Source: Rhizobiales bacterium 65-79 | GTDB lineage: Bacteria > Pseudomonadota > Alphaproteobacteria > Rhizobiales > Rhizobiaceae | Direction: 5' to 3' | Length of the DNA stretch: 64,000 bases | Assembly (NCBI GenBank): GCA_001896885.1 | Contig: MKRJ01000019.1 | Location: 1-64,000 of the forward strand | Shown: positions 26,358 to 34,751 of the stretch, one piece after another | Numbering within the stretch: the first letter of the stretch is position 1 | Layout: the number at the start of each line of letters is the position of its first letter | Program-made: the position numbers and the translations under genes | Notes under the pieces: generated by a model | What the model was told of the DNA's origin: nothing | Databases searched by the model: none | What the model saw: only the letters and a program-made list of their open reading frames with translations

Positions 26358-26781
26358 CACCAACGTTCTTCTCTACTCCCACGATAGAAAAGATCCCGAA
26401 AAGGCCGACCGTTCCCGGTCCTGGCTTCGAGAGTTGGCAAAGCGCCGGATCGGGATCATCAACCTTCAGGTCCTGAACGAATTCACCGATGTGTTGCTTC
26501 GCAGAAAGTGGCTCGAAAATCCCGAACGGGTTTTCTCGGTATCGAGGGATTTTGCGGAACTGGGGGATAGCCCGCTTACGAAAAGAGAGGTGCTCGTCGC
26601 ACGCCATCTTCATCTCCGCTATGGCTATTCCTGGTGGGACTGCCTTCTCCTCGCCTCCGCGCTCGAACTCGGCTGCACGTACTTCCTTTCCGAGGATTTG
26701 CAGGATGGACATGTCGTTGAAGGCTTGACGATCGTCGACCCCTTCGCCCATAGCCCTCAACGAATTCTGGCTTCCCCATAG
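26344..26781 (+). CDS. PIN-domain ribonuclease toxin (VapC-like)
   Basis: The 145-residue protein carries the PIN-fold acidic residues: Asp in VDTNVLLYSHD, Glu in NEFTDVL, Asp in YSWWDCLLLASAL and Asp in LSEDLQDG. VapC toxins cleave tRNA or rRNA with Mg2+. I take GTG 26344 as the start because the PIN strand IFVDTNV must lie at the very N-terminus; an in-frame start at 26290 would add an unrelated tail. The gene ends 13 bases before ychF and may also contribute to its transcription. Confidence 0.87.
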   Translation: MIFVDTNVLLYSHDRKDPEKADRSRSWLRELAKRRIGIINLQVLNEFTDVLLRRKWLENPERVFSVSRDFAELGDSPLTKREVLVARHLHLRYGYSWWDCLLLASALELGCTYFLSEDLQDGHVVEGLTIVDPFAHSPQRILASP

Positions 26782-26794
26782 GACAACGGAACAG

Positions 26795-27898
26795 ATGGGT
26801 TTCAAATGTGGCATCGTCGGCCTGCCCAATGTCGGCAAGTCGACGCTCTTCAACGCGCTGACGCGCACGGCGGCGGCGCAGGCCGCCAACTATCCTTTCT
26901 GCACCATCGAGCCGAACACCGGTGAGGTCGCCGTTCCCGACGCGCGCCTCGACAGGCTCGCGGCGATCGCCAAATCGAAGGAGATCATCCCGACCCGCAT
27001 TTCCTTCGTCGACATTGCCGGCCTCGTGCGCGGCGCTTCCAAGGGAGAAGGCCTGGGCAACCAGTTCCTCGCCAATATCCGCGAGGTCGATGCGATCGTG
27101 CACGTCCTGCGCTGCTTCGAAGACGACGACATCACCCATGTCGAGGGCCGGATCGATCCACTCGCGGATGCCGAAACGGTCGAAACCGAACTGATGCTCG
27201 CCGATCTGGAAAGCCTCGACCGCCGCATCCAGCAGGTGAGGAAACGTGCCACCGGCAAGGACAAGGAGGCGCTGGCCCTGCTTCCCGTCATGGAGAAGGC
27301 GCTGGCGCTGCTTCAGGATGGCAAGCCGGTCCGGCTCATGCTGAAGGGCATCGCCCAGGAGGATCTGCGCATCCTGCGCGGGCTGAACCTGCTGACGTCA
27401 AAACCCGTCCTCTACGTCTGCAACGTGGCGGAGGCCGATGCCTCGGGAGGCAACGAGCATACAAAGGCTGCTGGCGGGATGGCGGCGGAACAGGGTGCGC
27501 GCACGGTCACCATCTCGGCGGCGATCGAGGCGGAGGTCGCGCAGCTGCCGGACGATGAGCAGAAGGAGTTCCTCGAAGCGATGGGGCTGGAGGAACCCGG
27601 CCTCGACCGGCTGATCCGCGCCGGCTACGAATTGCTGGAACTGATCACCTTCTTCACCGCCGGTCCGAAGGAGACGCGTGCCTGGACCGTGCACAAGGGC
27701 GCGAAGGCGCCACAGGCGGCCGGCGTCATCCACACGGATTTCGAACGCGGCTTCATCCGGGCGCAGACCATTGCCTATGAAGACTACGTGTCGCTCGGCG
27801 GCGAGGTGGCCGCCAAGGAGGCGGGCAAGGCGCGCGACGAGGGCAAGGAATACGTCGTCCAGGACGGCGACGTGATGCTGTTCAAGTTCAACGTCTGA
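26795..27898 (+). CDS. ychF: Redox-regulated ATPase YchF (Obg-like)
   Basis: YchF is a universally conserved Obg-family P-loop NTPase that prefers ATP and binds ribosomes. The 367-residue protein has G1 [10 protein letters not shown]3 [20 protein letters not shown], the atypical specificity motif YVCNVAEAD, a coiled-coil insertion (about 130-170) and a C-terminal TGS domain ([25 protein letters not shown]). The region upstream is occupied by vapC, leaving 13 bases. A hairpin follows the stop. Confidence 0.97.
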   Translation: MGFKCGIVGLPNVGKSTLFNALTRTAAAQAANYPFCTIEPNTGEVAVPDARLDRLAAIAKSKEIIPTRISFVDIAGLVRGASKGEGLGNQFLANIREVDAIVHVLRCFEDDDITHVEGRIDPLADAETVETELMLADLESLDRRIQQVRKRATGKDKEALALLPVMEKALALLQDGKPVRLMLKGIAQEDLRILRGLNLLTSKPVLYVCNVAEADASGGNEHTKAAGGMAAEQGARTVTISAAIEAEVAQLPDDEQKEFLEAMGLEEPGLDRLIRAGYELLELITFFTAGPKETRAWTVHKGAKAPQAAGVIHTDFERGFIRAQTIAYEDYVSLGGEVAAKEAGKARDEGKEYVVQDGDVMLFKFNV

Positions 27899-27920
27899 CA
27901 AGCGGGCGCCGGAAAAGCAG

Positions 27921-27942
27921 AAAGCCGGCATCGGCCGGCTTT
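27921..27942 (+). terminator. Terminator-like hairpin after ychF
   Basis: AAAGCCGG and CCGGCTTT form an 8-bp stem with a six-base loop, ending in TTTCC, 23 bases past the ychF stop. It also lies between ychF and the convergent small membrane gene, so it could serve both. Confidence 0.65.
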
Positions 27943-27979
27943 CCACGGTCCTGGGAGGACGCGCCCGCAGGGGCAGAAT

Positions 27980-28198
27980 TCAGCGGATCTTGGCCTCTTC
28001 CTTGGACGGGCAGGTCGTCTTGCCCATCAGCATGTAGAAAGGGCACGTGCCGACGATGCCCGTCACCAGCGGCACAACGCCGATCAGGCCTAGCCAGCGC
28101 AGGGGCGCGTCGGGCGCCATGAAAATCAGGCCTATGAGGAACATGCCCGAGAGGGTGCGCACGGCACGGTCGCTAAGGCCGACATTTTGTTCAAACAT
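27980..28198 (-). CDS. DUF2892 (YgaP transmembrane-like) small inner-membrane protein
   Basis: The 72-residue protein has the DUF2892 pattern: NVGLSDRAVRTLSGMFLIGL, a central membrane hairpin and GIVGTCPFYMLMGKTTC near the end, with two Cys. In YgaP this domain anchors a rhodanese; free-standing copies have unknown function. The start at 28198 is the first codon of the conserved MFEQNVG. The region upstream contains two palindromes that could be regulatory sites. Confidence 0.88.
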   Translation of the reverse strand: MFEQNVGLSDRAVRTLSGMFLIGLIFMAPDAPLRWLGLIGVVPLVTGIVGTCPFYMLMGKTTCPSKEEAKIR

Positions 28199-28272
28199 TT
28201 CAATTCTCCGGAATATGCACTTTCGGTCCTGGCGACACACACATCTCTGCCAGAAGACCCGCGATATGGGAT

Positions 28273-28315
28273 CGAACCGATCGGTTCGCAATATATACTC
28301 CCAAACATTTTTGGG
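28273..28315. promoter_or_regulatory. Two adjacent palindromes in a divergent promoter region
   Basis: CGAACCGATCGGTTCG (28273-28288) is a perfect 16-bp palindrome, and CCCAAA-CATT-TTTGGG (28300-28315) is a 6-bp inverted repeat 11 bases on, with AT-rich ATATATAC between them. They lie between the DUF2892 gene and the MaoC operon, so they could be operators for either; the regulator is unknown. Confidence 0.45.
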
Positions 28316-28426
28316 AAAAAGACCGTTCACCGGCAAATTTTCGTGAGCGGTTAACACCGCCCTCTGAAGCTTGCGGTCGGGAAGCCGAGGCGGCAAGTTA
28401 CGTCTTTCAGGACGATTGGAATCGCG

Positions 28427-28894
28427 ATGACAGACAAGAAATGGGCTTACGAGGATCTCGAAATCGGACAGGTCCTCGACCTTGGGACAAAGACCGTCGC
28501 CGCCGACGAAATCATAGCGTTCGCACGCGAATTCGACCCGCAGCCGATGCATCTCGACGAGGCTGCGGGAAAGGCGAGCATCCTCGGCAGGCTTTCGGCG
28601 TCGGGATGGCATACCTGCTCGATCTACATGCGCATGGTGTGCGACGCCTTCATCCTGCAATCGACCTCCGAGGGCTCGCCCGGCATCGACTATGTGCGCT
28701 GGAAAAAGCCCGTGCATCCGGGCGATACCCTGACCGGCCGCGCCACCATCACGACCAAGAGGCGCTCGAAATCGCGGCCGGACCTCGGCTTCGCCAATTG
28801 CCGCGGCGAACTCGAGAACCAGCATGGCGAAATCGTGCTCGAACTGGAGAATGTAGGCATGTTCCGGCTGCGCAACCCGGAGATGGCGGCATGA
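28427..28894 (+). CDS. MaoC-like hotdog dehydratase (first of two)
   Basis: The 155-residue single hotdog domain has the hydratase 2 motif EFDPQPMHLDE, with catalytic Asp and His, and GRLSASGWHT. MaoC/R-hydratase proteins add water to trans-2-enoyl-CoA; the true substrate here is unknown. Its stop overlaps the next gene in ATGA. Two different single-domain MaoC proteins in one operon suggest a heterodimer with one active site per pair, or paralogues with different chain-length preferences. Confidence 0.9.
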   Translation: MTDKKWAYEDLEIGQVLDLGTKTVAADEIIAFAREFDPQPMHLDEAAGKASILGRLSASGWHTCSIYMRMVCDAFILQSTSEGSPGIDYVRWKKPVHPGDTLTGRATITTKRRSKSRPDLGFANCRGELENQHGEIVLELENVGMFRLRNPEMAA

Positions 28895-29352
28895 CGCTCG
28901 ATGACTATCTCGGCGTCGGCCGGACCGTGACGCTCGGCTCGCACCGTTTCGAGCCCGAGGAGATCAAGACCTTCGCCCGCAAGTTCGATCCGCAGCCTTT
29001 CCACATGGACGAGAAGAGCGCCCAGAACAGCGTCTTCGGACGGCTATGCGCGTCCGGATGGCACACGGCCTCGATGTGGATGCGCTACAATGTCGAAAAA
29101 CGCGCCGAGCCCGCCTGGAGCGGCCCCGGCCCGGAGCCGCAATTCGGCCCCTCCCCCGGCTTCCGTAATTTGAAATGGCTGAAACCGGTCTATGCCGGCG
29201 AGACGGTCACGTTCAAGCGCACGGTGCTGGGGCATCGGCCGCTCGCTTCCAGGCCCGGCTGGCGGCTGATGTCGGTACGCGCCGAGGCGTTCGATTCGAC
29301 CGGCGACAAGGTCATCGAGTTCGAAAGCGCCGTGCTGGTGAAGGCGGGATAG
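28891..29352 (+). CDS. MaoC-like hotdog dehydratase (second of two)
   Basis: The 153-residue hotdog protein is paralogous to the gene before it. It keeps the catalytic KFDPQPFHMDE and GRLCASGWHT and a typical C-terminal PVYAGETVTFKRTV strand. It begins within the previous stop (ATGA), so the two are translationally coupled and probably made in equal amounts. Both copies retain the Asp/His pair, so each could be active alone. The pair sits tail to tail with apt. Confidence 0.9.
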   Translation: MTLDDYLGVGRTVTLGSHRFEPEEIKTFARKFDPQPFHMDEKSAQNSVFGRLCASGWHTASMWMRYNVEKRAEPAWSGPGPEPQFGPSPGFRNLKWLKPVYAGETVTFKRTVLGHRPLASRPGWRLMSVRAEAFDSTGDKVIEFESAVLVKAG

Positions 29353-29366
29353 GCTGCCCCGGCGTC

Positions 29367-29912
29367 TCAATGCCCCTCATAGGCGATGAGGCAGCGGACA
29401 TCGACGCCGAGCCCTTCGAGCTTGGCGCGGCCGCCGAGCGCCGGCAGGTCGATGACGAAGCACGCAGCCACGATCTCCGCGCCCATCTGCCGTAGAAGCT
29501 TGACCGCGCCTTCCGCCGTGCCGCCGGTGGCGATCAGATCGTCCACCAGGATCACCTTCTCGCCGGCCGAGACGGCGTCCTTGTGCATCTCCATTTCGTC
29601 GAGCCCGTATTCCAGGCTGTAAGCGACGCGCACGGTCTCGTGCGGCAGCTTGCCCTTCTTGCGGATGGGAATGAAGCCGGCGGAAAGCTGATGCGCTATG
29701 GCGCCGCCGAGGATGAAACCGCGCGCCTCGATGCCCGCGATCTTGTCGATCTTCGACCCGGCATAGGGATGCACCAGTTCGTCGACCGTGCGGCGGAACG
29801 CCCGCGCATTGCCGAGCAGCGTGGTGATGTCACGGAACTTGATGCCCGGCCTCGGATAGTCGGGGATCGTGCGGATCGACGACAGGAGCGTGTCTTCGAG
29901 GGAAGGTTTCAT
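29367..29912 (-). CDS. apt: Adenine phosphoribosyltransferase
   Basis: Apt salvages adenine to AMP using PRPP. The 181-residue protein has [34 protein letters not shown] and the PRPP loop [18 protein letters not shown], all family hallmarks. The ATG at 29912 gives the standard N-terminus ([20 protein letters not shown]). It lies near the cytochrome bc1 operon in the same direction, an arrangement seen in other rhizobia, with the GFA gene between them. Confidence 0.96.
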   Translation of the reverse strand: MKPSLEDTLLSSIRTIPDYPRPGIKFRDITTLLGNARAFRRTVDELVHPYAGSKIDKIAGIEARGFILGGAIAHQLSAGFIPIRKKGKLPHETVRVAYSLEYGLDEMEMHKDAVSAGEKVILVDDLIATGGTAEGAVKLLRQMGAEIVAACFVIDLPALGGRAKLEGLGVDVRCLIAYEGH

Positions 29913-29979
29913 GAAGGTCCCGTTGCTTACCGACCAGTGGTAGCGCCGGAGGCGGACGAAGGAAAGGGAATAGCAGCCC

Positions 29980-30396
29980 TCAGCCGGCATACTCCCGATA
30001 TTGCGGCAGGTCGTCCGTGATCGTGAACCACGGCGCCTTGGAGCCGACGAAGATATGCGCCGAAGGCCGGATCGAAGGGGCGTCGATCAGCGTGCCCATC
30101 GCCACATGCACGTATTGTCCTTCGCGCACGACGGAATAGAGAAGCGAGCCGCAGACGGCGCAATGCGCGTCATGCGTCTCCTCCCCGCCATATCGGCGGA
30201 TGTTCTCCTCTCCCTTCACGACCTTGAGCTTCTCCCGCTCGATGCCGGCGAACGGCTTGAACGCCGACCCCGTGGTGCGCCGGCAGTTCGAGCAATGGCA
30301 GTTGGCCGAATAGAGGAACGCATCGGCGACGGCATATTCCACGGTCCCGCACAGACATTTGCCTGCCAGTCTCCGGACATCTTTCGTCCCGTTCAT
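29980..30396 (-). CDS. GFA/Mss4-like zinc-binding protein
   Basis: The 138-residue beta-tent protein belongs to the glutathione-dependent formaldehyde-activating family. Zinc-binding cysteines are in [24 protein letters not shown] and [10 protein letters not shown]. The family name derives from Gfa of Paracoccus, but most members are uncharacterised, so a role in formaldehyde chemistry is not implied. The ATG at 30396 follows AGGAGGAACGAGA. It is single, between petC and apt. Confidence 0.91.
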   Translation of the reverse strand: MNGTKDVRRLAGKCLCGTVEYAVADAFLYSANCHCSNCRRTTGSAFKPFAGIEREKLKVVKGEENIRRYGGEETHDAHCAVCGSLLYSVVREGQYVHVAMGTLIDAPSIRPSAHIFVGSKAPWFTITDDLPQYREYAG

Positions 30397-30530
30397 TCTC
30401 GTTCCTCCTGCCGGAGCACGACGGCACCTGAATGGCCTGCACGATCTTGCCGATAACGTAGAAAGAAGGCCAAAAACAGCGAGGGCGCCTCAAGGCGCCC
30501 CCGGAGCGGATTTCCCTTCGATCGCGCGCC

Positions 30531-31388
30531 TCAGTGCGCGACCTCGGCCCACACCTTGCGCTTCGTCAGATAGACGAGCACGCCGAAGATGAGGAGGAAG
30601 ATCATGACCCGGAAGCCGATCTCCTTGCGAACCTGGAGATGCGGCTCGGCGGCCCACATCAGGAAGGCGGCGACATCCGTCGCGTACTGGTTGACCGTCT
30701 GCGGCGCGCCGTCGTCATAGGCGACCTGCCCGTCCTGCAGCGGCGGCGGCATGTGCGTCGACACGGCGGACATGAAATGCGGGTTGTAGAAAGTGCCCTC
30801 CGGGATCGTCACGCCGGCCGGCGGGTTCTGGCCGAAGCCTGAGACGAAGGCGTGGATGTAATCCGGCCCGCCTTCCTCGTACTGCGTGAAGATATCGAAG
30901 ATGAAGCGCGGGAAGCCGCGCTGTACCTCGCGCGCCTTGGCCATCAGCGACAGATCGGGCGGCGCAGCGCCGCCATTGGCCGCGGCCGCCGCCTCTTCGT
31001 TCGGGAACGGCGCCGGGAAGTGGTCCGACGGCTTGCCCGGACGGTCGAACATGTCGCCGTCATCGTTCGGCCCGTCATGGATCTGGTATTGGGCGGCGAA
31101 CGCCTTGACCTGCGCGTCGCTGTAGCCGAGGTCCTTGAGGCTGCGGAAAGCCACAAGGTTGAGCGAATGGCAGGCCGAGCACACCTCCCTGTAGACCTTC
31201 AGCCCGCGCTGAAGCTGTTCCTTGTCATAGGTGCCGAACGGCCCGGCGAAGGACCAGCTCAGTTGCTGCGGCGGCAGCATCGGGAAGTGTGTCGGCTCGG
31301 CGTTCTTTTCATCCTGGGCCGCCGCGACGACGACCGTGCCGGCCGCGACGATGGCGAGCGCCGCCAATCCGTGAAGGATTTTCCTCAT
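30531..31388 (-). CDS. petC: Cytochrome c1 of the bc1 complex
   Basis: This is the membrane-anchored c-type haem subunit of ubiquinol-cytochrome c reductase. The 285-residue protein has a cleavable signal peptide (residues 1-24), the haem motif CSACH at about 67-71, the Met-ligand region around NPHFMSAVSTHMPPPL, and a single C-terminal membrane helix (about 255-275) ending VYLTKRKVWAEVAH. It is encoded separately from cytochrome b, unlike the fused fbcH of Bradyrhizobium. It is the last gene of petABC. Confidence 0.97.
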   Translation of the reverse strand: MRKILHGLAALAIVAAGTVVVAAAQDEKNAEPTHFPMLPPQQLSWSFAGPFGTYDKEQLQRGLKVYREVCSACHSLNLVAFRSLKDLGYSDAQVKAFAAQYQIHDGPNDDGDMFDRPGKPSDHFPAPFPNEEAAAAANGGAAPPDLSLMAKAREVQRGFPRFIFDIFTQYEEGGPDYIHAFVSGFGQNPPAGVTIPEGTFYNPHFMSAVSTHMPPPLQDGQVAYDDGAPQTVNQYATDVAAFLMWAAEPHLQVRKEIGFRVMIFLLIFGVLVYLTKRKVWAEVAH

Positions 31389-31406
31389 CTCGAAATCCTT
31401 TCCGGA

Positions 31407-32708
31407 TCAGCCTTTGGTGTGCGGTTCTGCTGTGGCGCCGGCGGGATGCGCCGAGCCTCCGTTCTTCGCGAGAACGGCTTCGGTAATCGAATTGGGCATT
31501 CGTCGAGGTGTCTCAATCAGGCCGAGAACCGGCAGGATGATCAGGAAGTGGGCGTAGTACCAAATGGCGCCAAGCAGCGCGAGCGTCGGGTAGATGCCCT
31601 CCGGCGGCTTGGCGCCGATCCAGCCGAGCATGATGACGTCGGCGATGAATATCCAGAAGAACAGCTTGTACCACGGACGGTACACCGCGGAGCGGATCTT
31701 CGACGTGTCGAGCCACGGCACGATGAAGAGCAGCACGATCGACCCGAACATGGCGAGCACGCCGCCGAGCTTGGAGTTGATGGGCCCGATGTTGAAGGTG
31801 ATGGCGCGCAAGATCGCGTAGAAGGGCAGGAAGTACCATTCCGGAACGATCTCCGACGGCGTCTTCAGCGGGTTCGCCTCGACATAGTTGTCGGCGTGGC
31901 CAAGGAAGTTCGGGATGTAGAAGATGAAATAGGCGAAGAAGAACAGGAAGACGACCATGGCGAAGCCGTCCTTCACCGTGGCGTGCGGCGAGAAGGGAAC
32001 CGTGTCGGTCTTCGACTTGACCTCGATGCCGGTCGGATTGGTCTGACCCGCCACATGCAGCGCCCATATATGCAGGATGACCACGCCGGCGATCATGAAT
32101 GGCAGCAGGTAGTGCAGCGAGAAGAAGCGGTTGAGCGTCGGATTGCCGACCGCGAAGCCGCCGATCAGGAGCTGCTGGATCCAGTCGCCGACGAGCGGGA
32201 TGGCCGAGAAGAAGCCGGTGATGACGGTCGCGCCCCAGAAGCTCATCTGGCCCCACGGCAGTACGTAGCCCATGAAGGCGGTCGCCATCATCAGGAGATA
32301 GATGATGCAGCCGAGGATCCAGAGCAGCTCGCGCGGCGCCTTGTAGGAGCCGTAATAGAGCCCGCGGAACATGTGCACATAGACGGCGATGAAGAAGAAC
32401 GACGCGCCGGTCGAGTGCATGTAGCGCAGGAGCCAGCCCTGGTTCACGTCGCGCATGATGCCTTCGACGGAGTTGAAGGCCAGCCCCGAATTCGCCGCAT
32501 AGTGCATGGCGAGCACGACGCCGGTCGCGATCTGCAGGCCGAGCATCAGGGAGAGGATGCCGCCGAACGTGTAGGCGTAGTTGAGGTTGCGCGGCACCGG
32601 ATAGGCGACGAAAGAATCGTACATCAGCCTCGGCAGAGGCATGCGGGCGTCGATCCAGCGGCCGAGGCCGGATTTCGGCGTATAGGTGGAGTGTTGCATA
32701 CCGCTCAT
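31407..32708 (-). CDS. petB: Cytochrome b of the bc1 complex
   Basis: The 433-residue diheme integral subunit holds the Qo and Qi sites. It has the helix-B and helix-D His pairs ([49 protein letters not shown]), the cd-loop [11 protein letters not shown] and the Qo motif PEWYF. The length and an extended C-terminus are typical of alphaproteobacteria. It lies between petA (11 bases) and petC (18 bases) in one operon. Confidence 0.98.
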   Translation of the reverse strand: MSGMQHSTYTPKSGLGRWIDARMPLPRLMYDSFVAYPVPRNLNYAYTFGGILSLMLGLQIATGVVLAMHYAANSGLAFNSVEGIMRDVNQGWLLRYMHSTGASFFFIAVYVHMFRGLYYGSYKAPRELLWILGCIIYLLMMATAFMGYVLPWGQMSFWGATVITGFFSAIPLVGDWIQQLLIGGFAVGNPTLNRFFSLHYLLPFMIAGVVILHIWALHVAGQTNPTGIEVKSKTDTVPFSPHATVKDGFAMVVFLFFFAYFIFYIPNFLGHADNYVEANPLKTPSEIVPEWYFLPFYAILRAITFNIGPINSKLGGVLAMFGSIVLLFIVPWLDTSKIRSAVYRPWYKLFFWIFIADVIMLGWIGAKPPEGIYPTLALLGAIWYYAHFLIILPVLGLIETPRRMPNSITEAVLAKNGGSAHPAGATAEPHTKG

Positions 32709-32719
32709 CGTCTCTGCCC

Positions 32720-33292
32720 CTAGCCGATCCGTACCACGGTCTCGGATGTGAATTCATAGACCGGGATCGCCATGTTCTCCGGCGCCGGACCTTTGCGGAT
32801 GCGCCCGGCCGTATCGTATTGCGAGCCGTGGCATGGGCAGAACCAGCCGCCATACTCGCCCTGCTGGCCGAGTGGGATGCAGCCGAGATGGGTGCAGACC
32901 TGCACCATGACCATCCAGGCCTCCCGCTTCGGCACGGTGCGGTTGGCATCCGTCGCCGGCGCGTCGCTCGGCAGATTGGCGTTGCGGGCGACGGGATCCT
33001 TGAGTTCGGAGAGCTGGACGGACTTTCCTTCCTGCACCTCCTTGTCGGTGCGGTAGCGGACGACGACCGGCTTGCCGCGCCATTTGACGATCAGCGAGGC
33101 GCCCTTCTTGACCGAGGAGACGTCGACCTCGACCTGCGCCAGCGCCAGAGTCGAGGCGTCCGGCTGCATCTGGTCGATGAACGGCCATGCGACGCTCGCC
33201 GCGCCGACCACGCCTGCCATGCCCGTCGCGATGTAGAGGAAATCCCGCCGGTTGCCGTCAACCGTTTCGTTTGCCGCTTCGTGTGCGCTCAC
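32720..33292 (-). CDS. petA: Rieske iron-sulfur subunit of the bc1 complex
   Basis: The 190-residue protein has an uncleaved Tat signal-anchor ([20 protein letters not shown]) and a [2Fe-2S] domain with CTHLGC and CPCHGS carrying the Cys and His ligands. It transfers electrons from ubiquinol to cytochrome c1 on the periplasmic side. I chose GTG 33292 because it gives the normal short N-terminus; the open frame extends upstream without homology. It is the first gene of petABC, so the promoter lies in 33293-33700. Confidence 0.97.
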   Translation of the reverse strand: MSAHEAANETVDGNRRDFLYIATGMAGVVGAASVAWPFIDQMQPDASTLALAQVEVDVSSVKKGASLIVKWRGKPVVVRYRTDKEVQEGKSVQLSELKDPVARNANLPSDAPATDANRTVPKREAWMVMVQVCTHLGCIPLGQQGEYGGWFCPCHGSQYDTAGRIRKGPAPENMAIPVYEFTSETVVRIG

Positions 33293-33660
33293 GGGCCCAG
33301 AATCCTTTCGAATCGATCCCGCCGGCGAAAGTCCGCCTAGACGTTTGTCCCAGCGTGCCGGCCTCCAGGCAATATGCCTCGGGCCGGACGGATTCCCCCG
33401 GCAATTGGCGAAGTTTCTATGCGTCCCTGCCAAGCTTGTCCAGACGCCTGCGGCACGGGACGGCAGATTGTCGCGGGACCGGGCCCGCGCCGTTCGTGGC
33501 CGCCCTGCAAAGCTGCTTTCGTGCCCTTCGACGCCCTGGCCCCGTCCCTCCTTCCTATCCTGGTCGCGAACGATCCTGACGACTATGGCCCTGCCCCTGG
33601 CTGATCGAATCAGCGCAAACTTGGCCGACGGCGGCAACGGCTCCGCCAGCTCGATACTTG
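33293..33660. other. Intergenic region upstream of petA
   Basis: About 370 bases separate petA from the second toxin-antitoxin module. No coding frame is convincing. The petABC promoter and 5' leader should be here, but I could not fix a -35/-10 pair. Confidence 0.4.
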
Positions 33661-33665
33661 AAAAA

Positions 33666-33683
33666 TGTAGAAACGTTCCTACA
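33666..33683. promoter_or_regulatory. Probable autoregulatory operator of the phd/vapC module
   Basis: TGTAGAAACGTTCCTACA is an 18-bp palindrome matching at 16 positions, 43 bases before the antitoxin start. Type II antitoxins of the Phd/YefM group bind such repeats. Confidence 0.55.
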
Positions 33684-33726
33684 ATGTGTGACGTTGGGTT
33701 CTTACGATGGAAAGTGAGCGCGCACC

Positions 33727-33999
33727 GTGACGATGATCATGTCGAGCCGCCAGTTCAACCAGGATACGGGCGGGGCAAAGAAAGCAGCGAAAAAGGAGCC
33801 CGTAGTCATCACGACCCGCGGCCAGCCTTCCCATGTCCTGATGACGATGGAGGAATATGACCGGTTGAAGGGCAACAGGACCGGAGACAGGGAGTTCCAC
33901 AGTCTGGCGGGCGCACTGAGGGACAATAGCCTGGAAGCGGATTTCGAATTCGATATCCCCGAATTCAAGGGAGTATTCAAAGGACATGAATTCGGCTGA
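33727..33999 (+). CDS. Phd/YefM-type antitoxin
   Basis: The 90-residue protein has the Phd/YefM core, KEPVVITTRGQPSHVLMTMEEYDRLKG, which forms the DNA-binding dimer, and a C-terminal tail rich in Asp, Glu and Phe (ADFEFDIPEFKGVF) that would block the toxin. The start may be GTG 33727 or the ATGs at 33733 or 33739; the last gives MSSRQFNQD, common in the family. The stop overlaps the toxin start by one base. An upstream palindrome suggests self-repression. Confidence 0.86.
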   Translation: MTMIMSSRQFNQDTGGAKKAAKKEPVVITTRGQPSHVLMTMEEYDRLKGNRTGDREFHSLAGALRDNSLEADFEFDIPEFKGVFKGHEFG

Positions 34000-34421
34000 T
34001 GTATCTTCTTGATACGAATGTCGTCTCGGAACTGAGGGTGCCGAGACGGGCGGACCCGCAACTTCTCGCATGGACAGAACGCCAGGACGAAACACGTTCC
34101 TTCCTGTCGGTCATGACCATCCTCGAAATCCAGTACGGCGCATTGTTGCTGGAGCGCCGGGATGCGAGGGCCGGGAAGATCTTAAGGCGATGGGTCGAGG
34201 AAAGCGTCTTGCCGAAATTCGCCGACCGCATCCTTCCGGCAACGGTGGAAATCGCCTTTGCCTGCGCCAGGCTTCACATCCCCGACAGGCGCGGCGAAAG
34301 AGACGCGTGGATCGCCGCCACCGCGCTCGCGCACAATCTGACCGTGGTCACCCGCAACATCAAGGATTTCAGCGGCACAGGGGTGAAGCTCCTCAATCCC
34401 TGGCTGCCGGCTTCGGGTTGA
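33999..34421 (+). CDS. PIN-domain ribonuclease toxin (VapC/FitB-like)
   Basis: The 140-residue PIN protein has the active-site acids in LLDTNVVSEL, LEIQYGALLLERRD, RDAWIAATALAHNLT and TRNIKDF. It is coupled to the antitoxin by a TGATG overlap. Pairing of a Phd-type antitoxin with a PIN toxin of the FitB/VapC group is common. It is probably an RNase acting on tRNA. It lies convergent with the small gene at 34428, next to the petABC operon. Confidence 0.88.
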   Translation: MYLLDTNVVSELRVPRRADPQLLAWTERQDETRSFLSVMTILEIQYGALLLERRDARAGKILRRWVEESVLPKFADRILPATVEIAFACARLHIPDRRGERDAWIAATALAHNLTVVTRNIKDFSGTGVKLLNPWLPASG

Positions 34422-34427
34422 CGGCCG

Positions 34428-34742
34428 CTATTTCGCCCCGAGCCGCGCCAGCACTTCCCTGGGGATCGCGTAGTCGCGGATCAGGCTGTCGTGGCGCCGC
34501 ATGCCGCACAATTCGCGCTGGATGAACCAGGCATAGACAGCCTCGGCCGTCTTCTTGAGCAATGCCGCTCGCCCCTCGGCGCTGCCTTCGTACTCACGCA
34601 GGTCGCGAAGGTATCGCTCGGCGTAGTAGCCGGCGCGTCCGAGCGAGGCCGCCTTCTCGGCCATCAGCTCGTAGTCGAGCACGTCGACCCCGGTCTGGCC
34701 GGAAGCCGGCGAGGAATTCTGTCCGGGCAAGCGCAGGCTCAT
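34428..34742 (-). CDS. Conserved hypothetical protein, helical
   Basis: The 104-residue, mostly alpha-helical soluble protein includes LDYELMAEKAASLGRAG and AVYAWFIQRELCGMRRHD, features I associate with an uncharacterised rhizobial family (possibly DUF6665). It lies nine bases downstream of the first ABC exporter gene in the same direction, so it is probably the last gene of that four-gene operon. Conserved placement suggests a link to the transporters, but no function can be given. Confidence 0.72.
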   Translation of the reverse strand: MSLRLPGQNSSPASGQTGVDVLDYELMAEKAASLGRAGYYAERYLRDLREYEGSAEGRAALLKKTAEAVYAWFIQRELCGMRRHDSLIRDYAIPREVLARLGAK

Positions 34743-34751
34743 CGGAACTGT

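Noticed and set aside
30852-32723. 623-codon plus-strand frame
   Set aside because: Antisense to petB and petC; high-GC codon usage keeps the opposite frame open. The translation has no recognisable domain.
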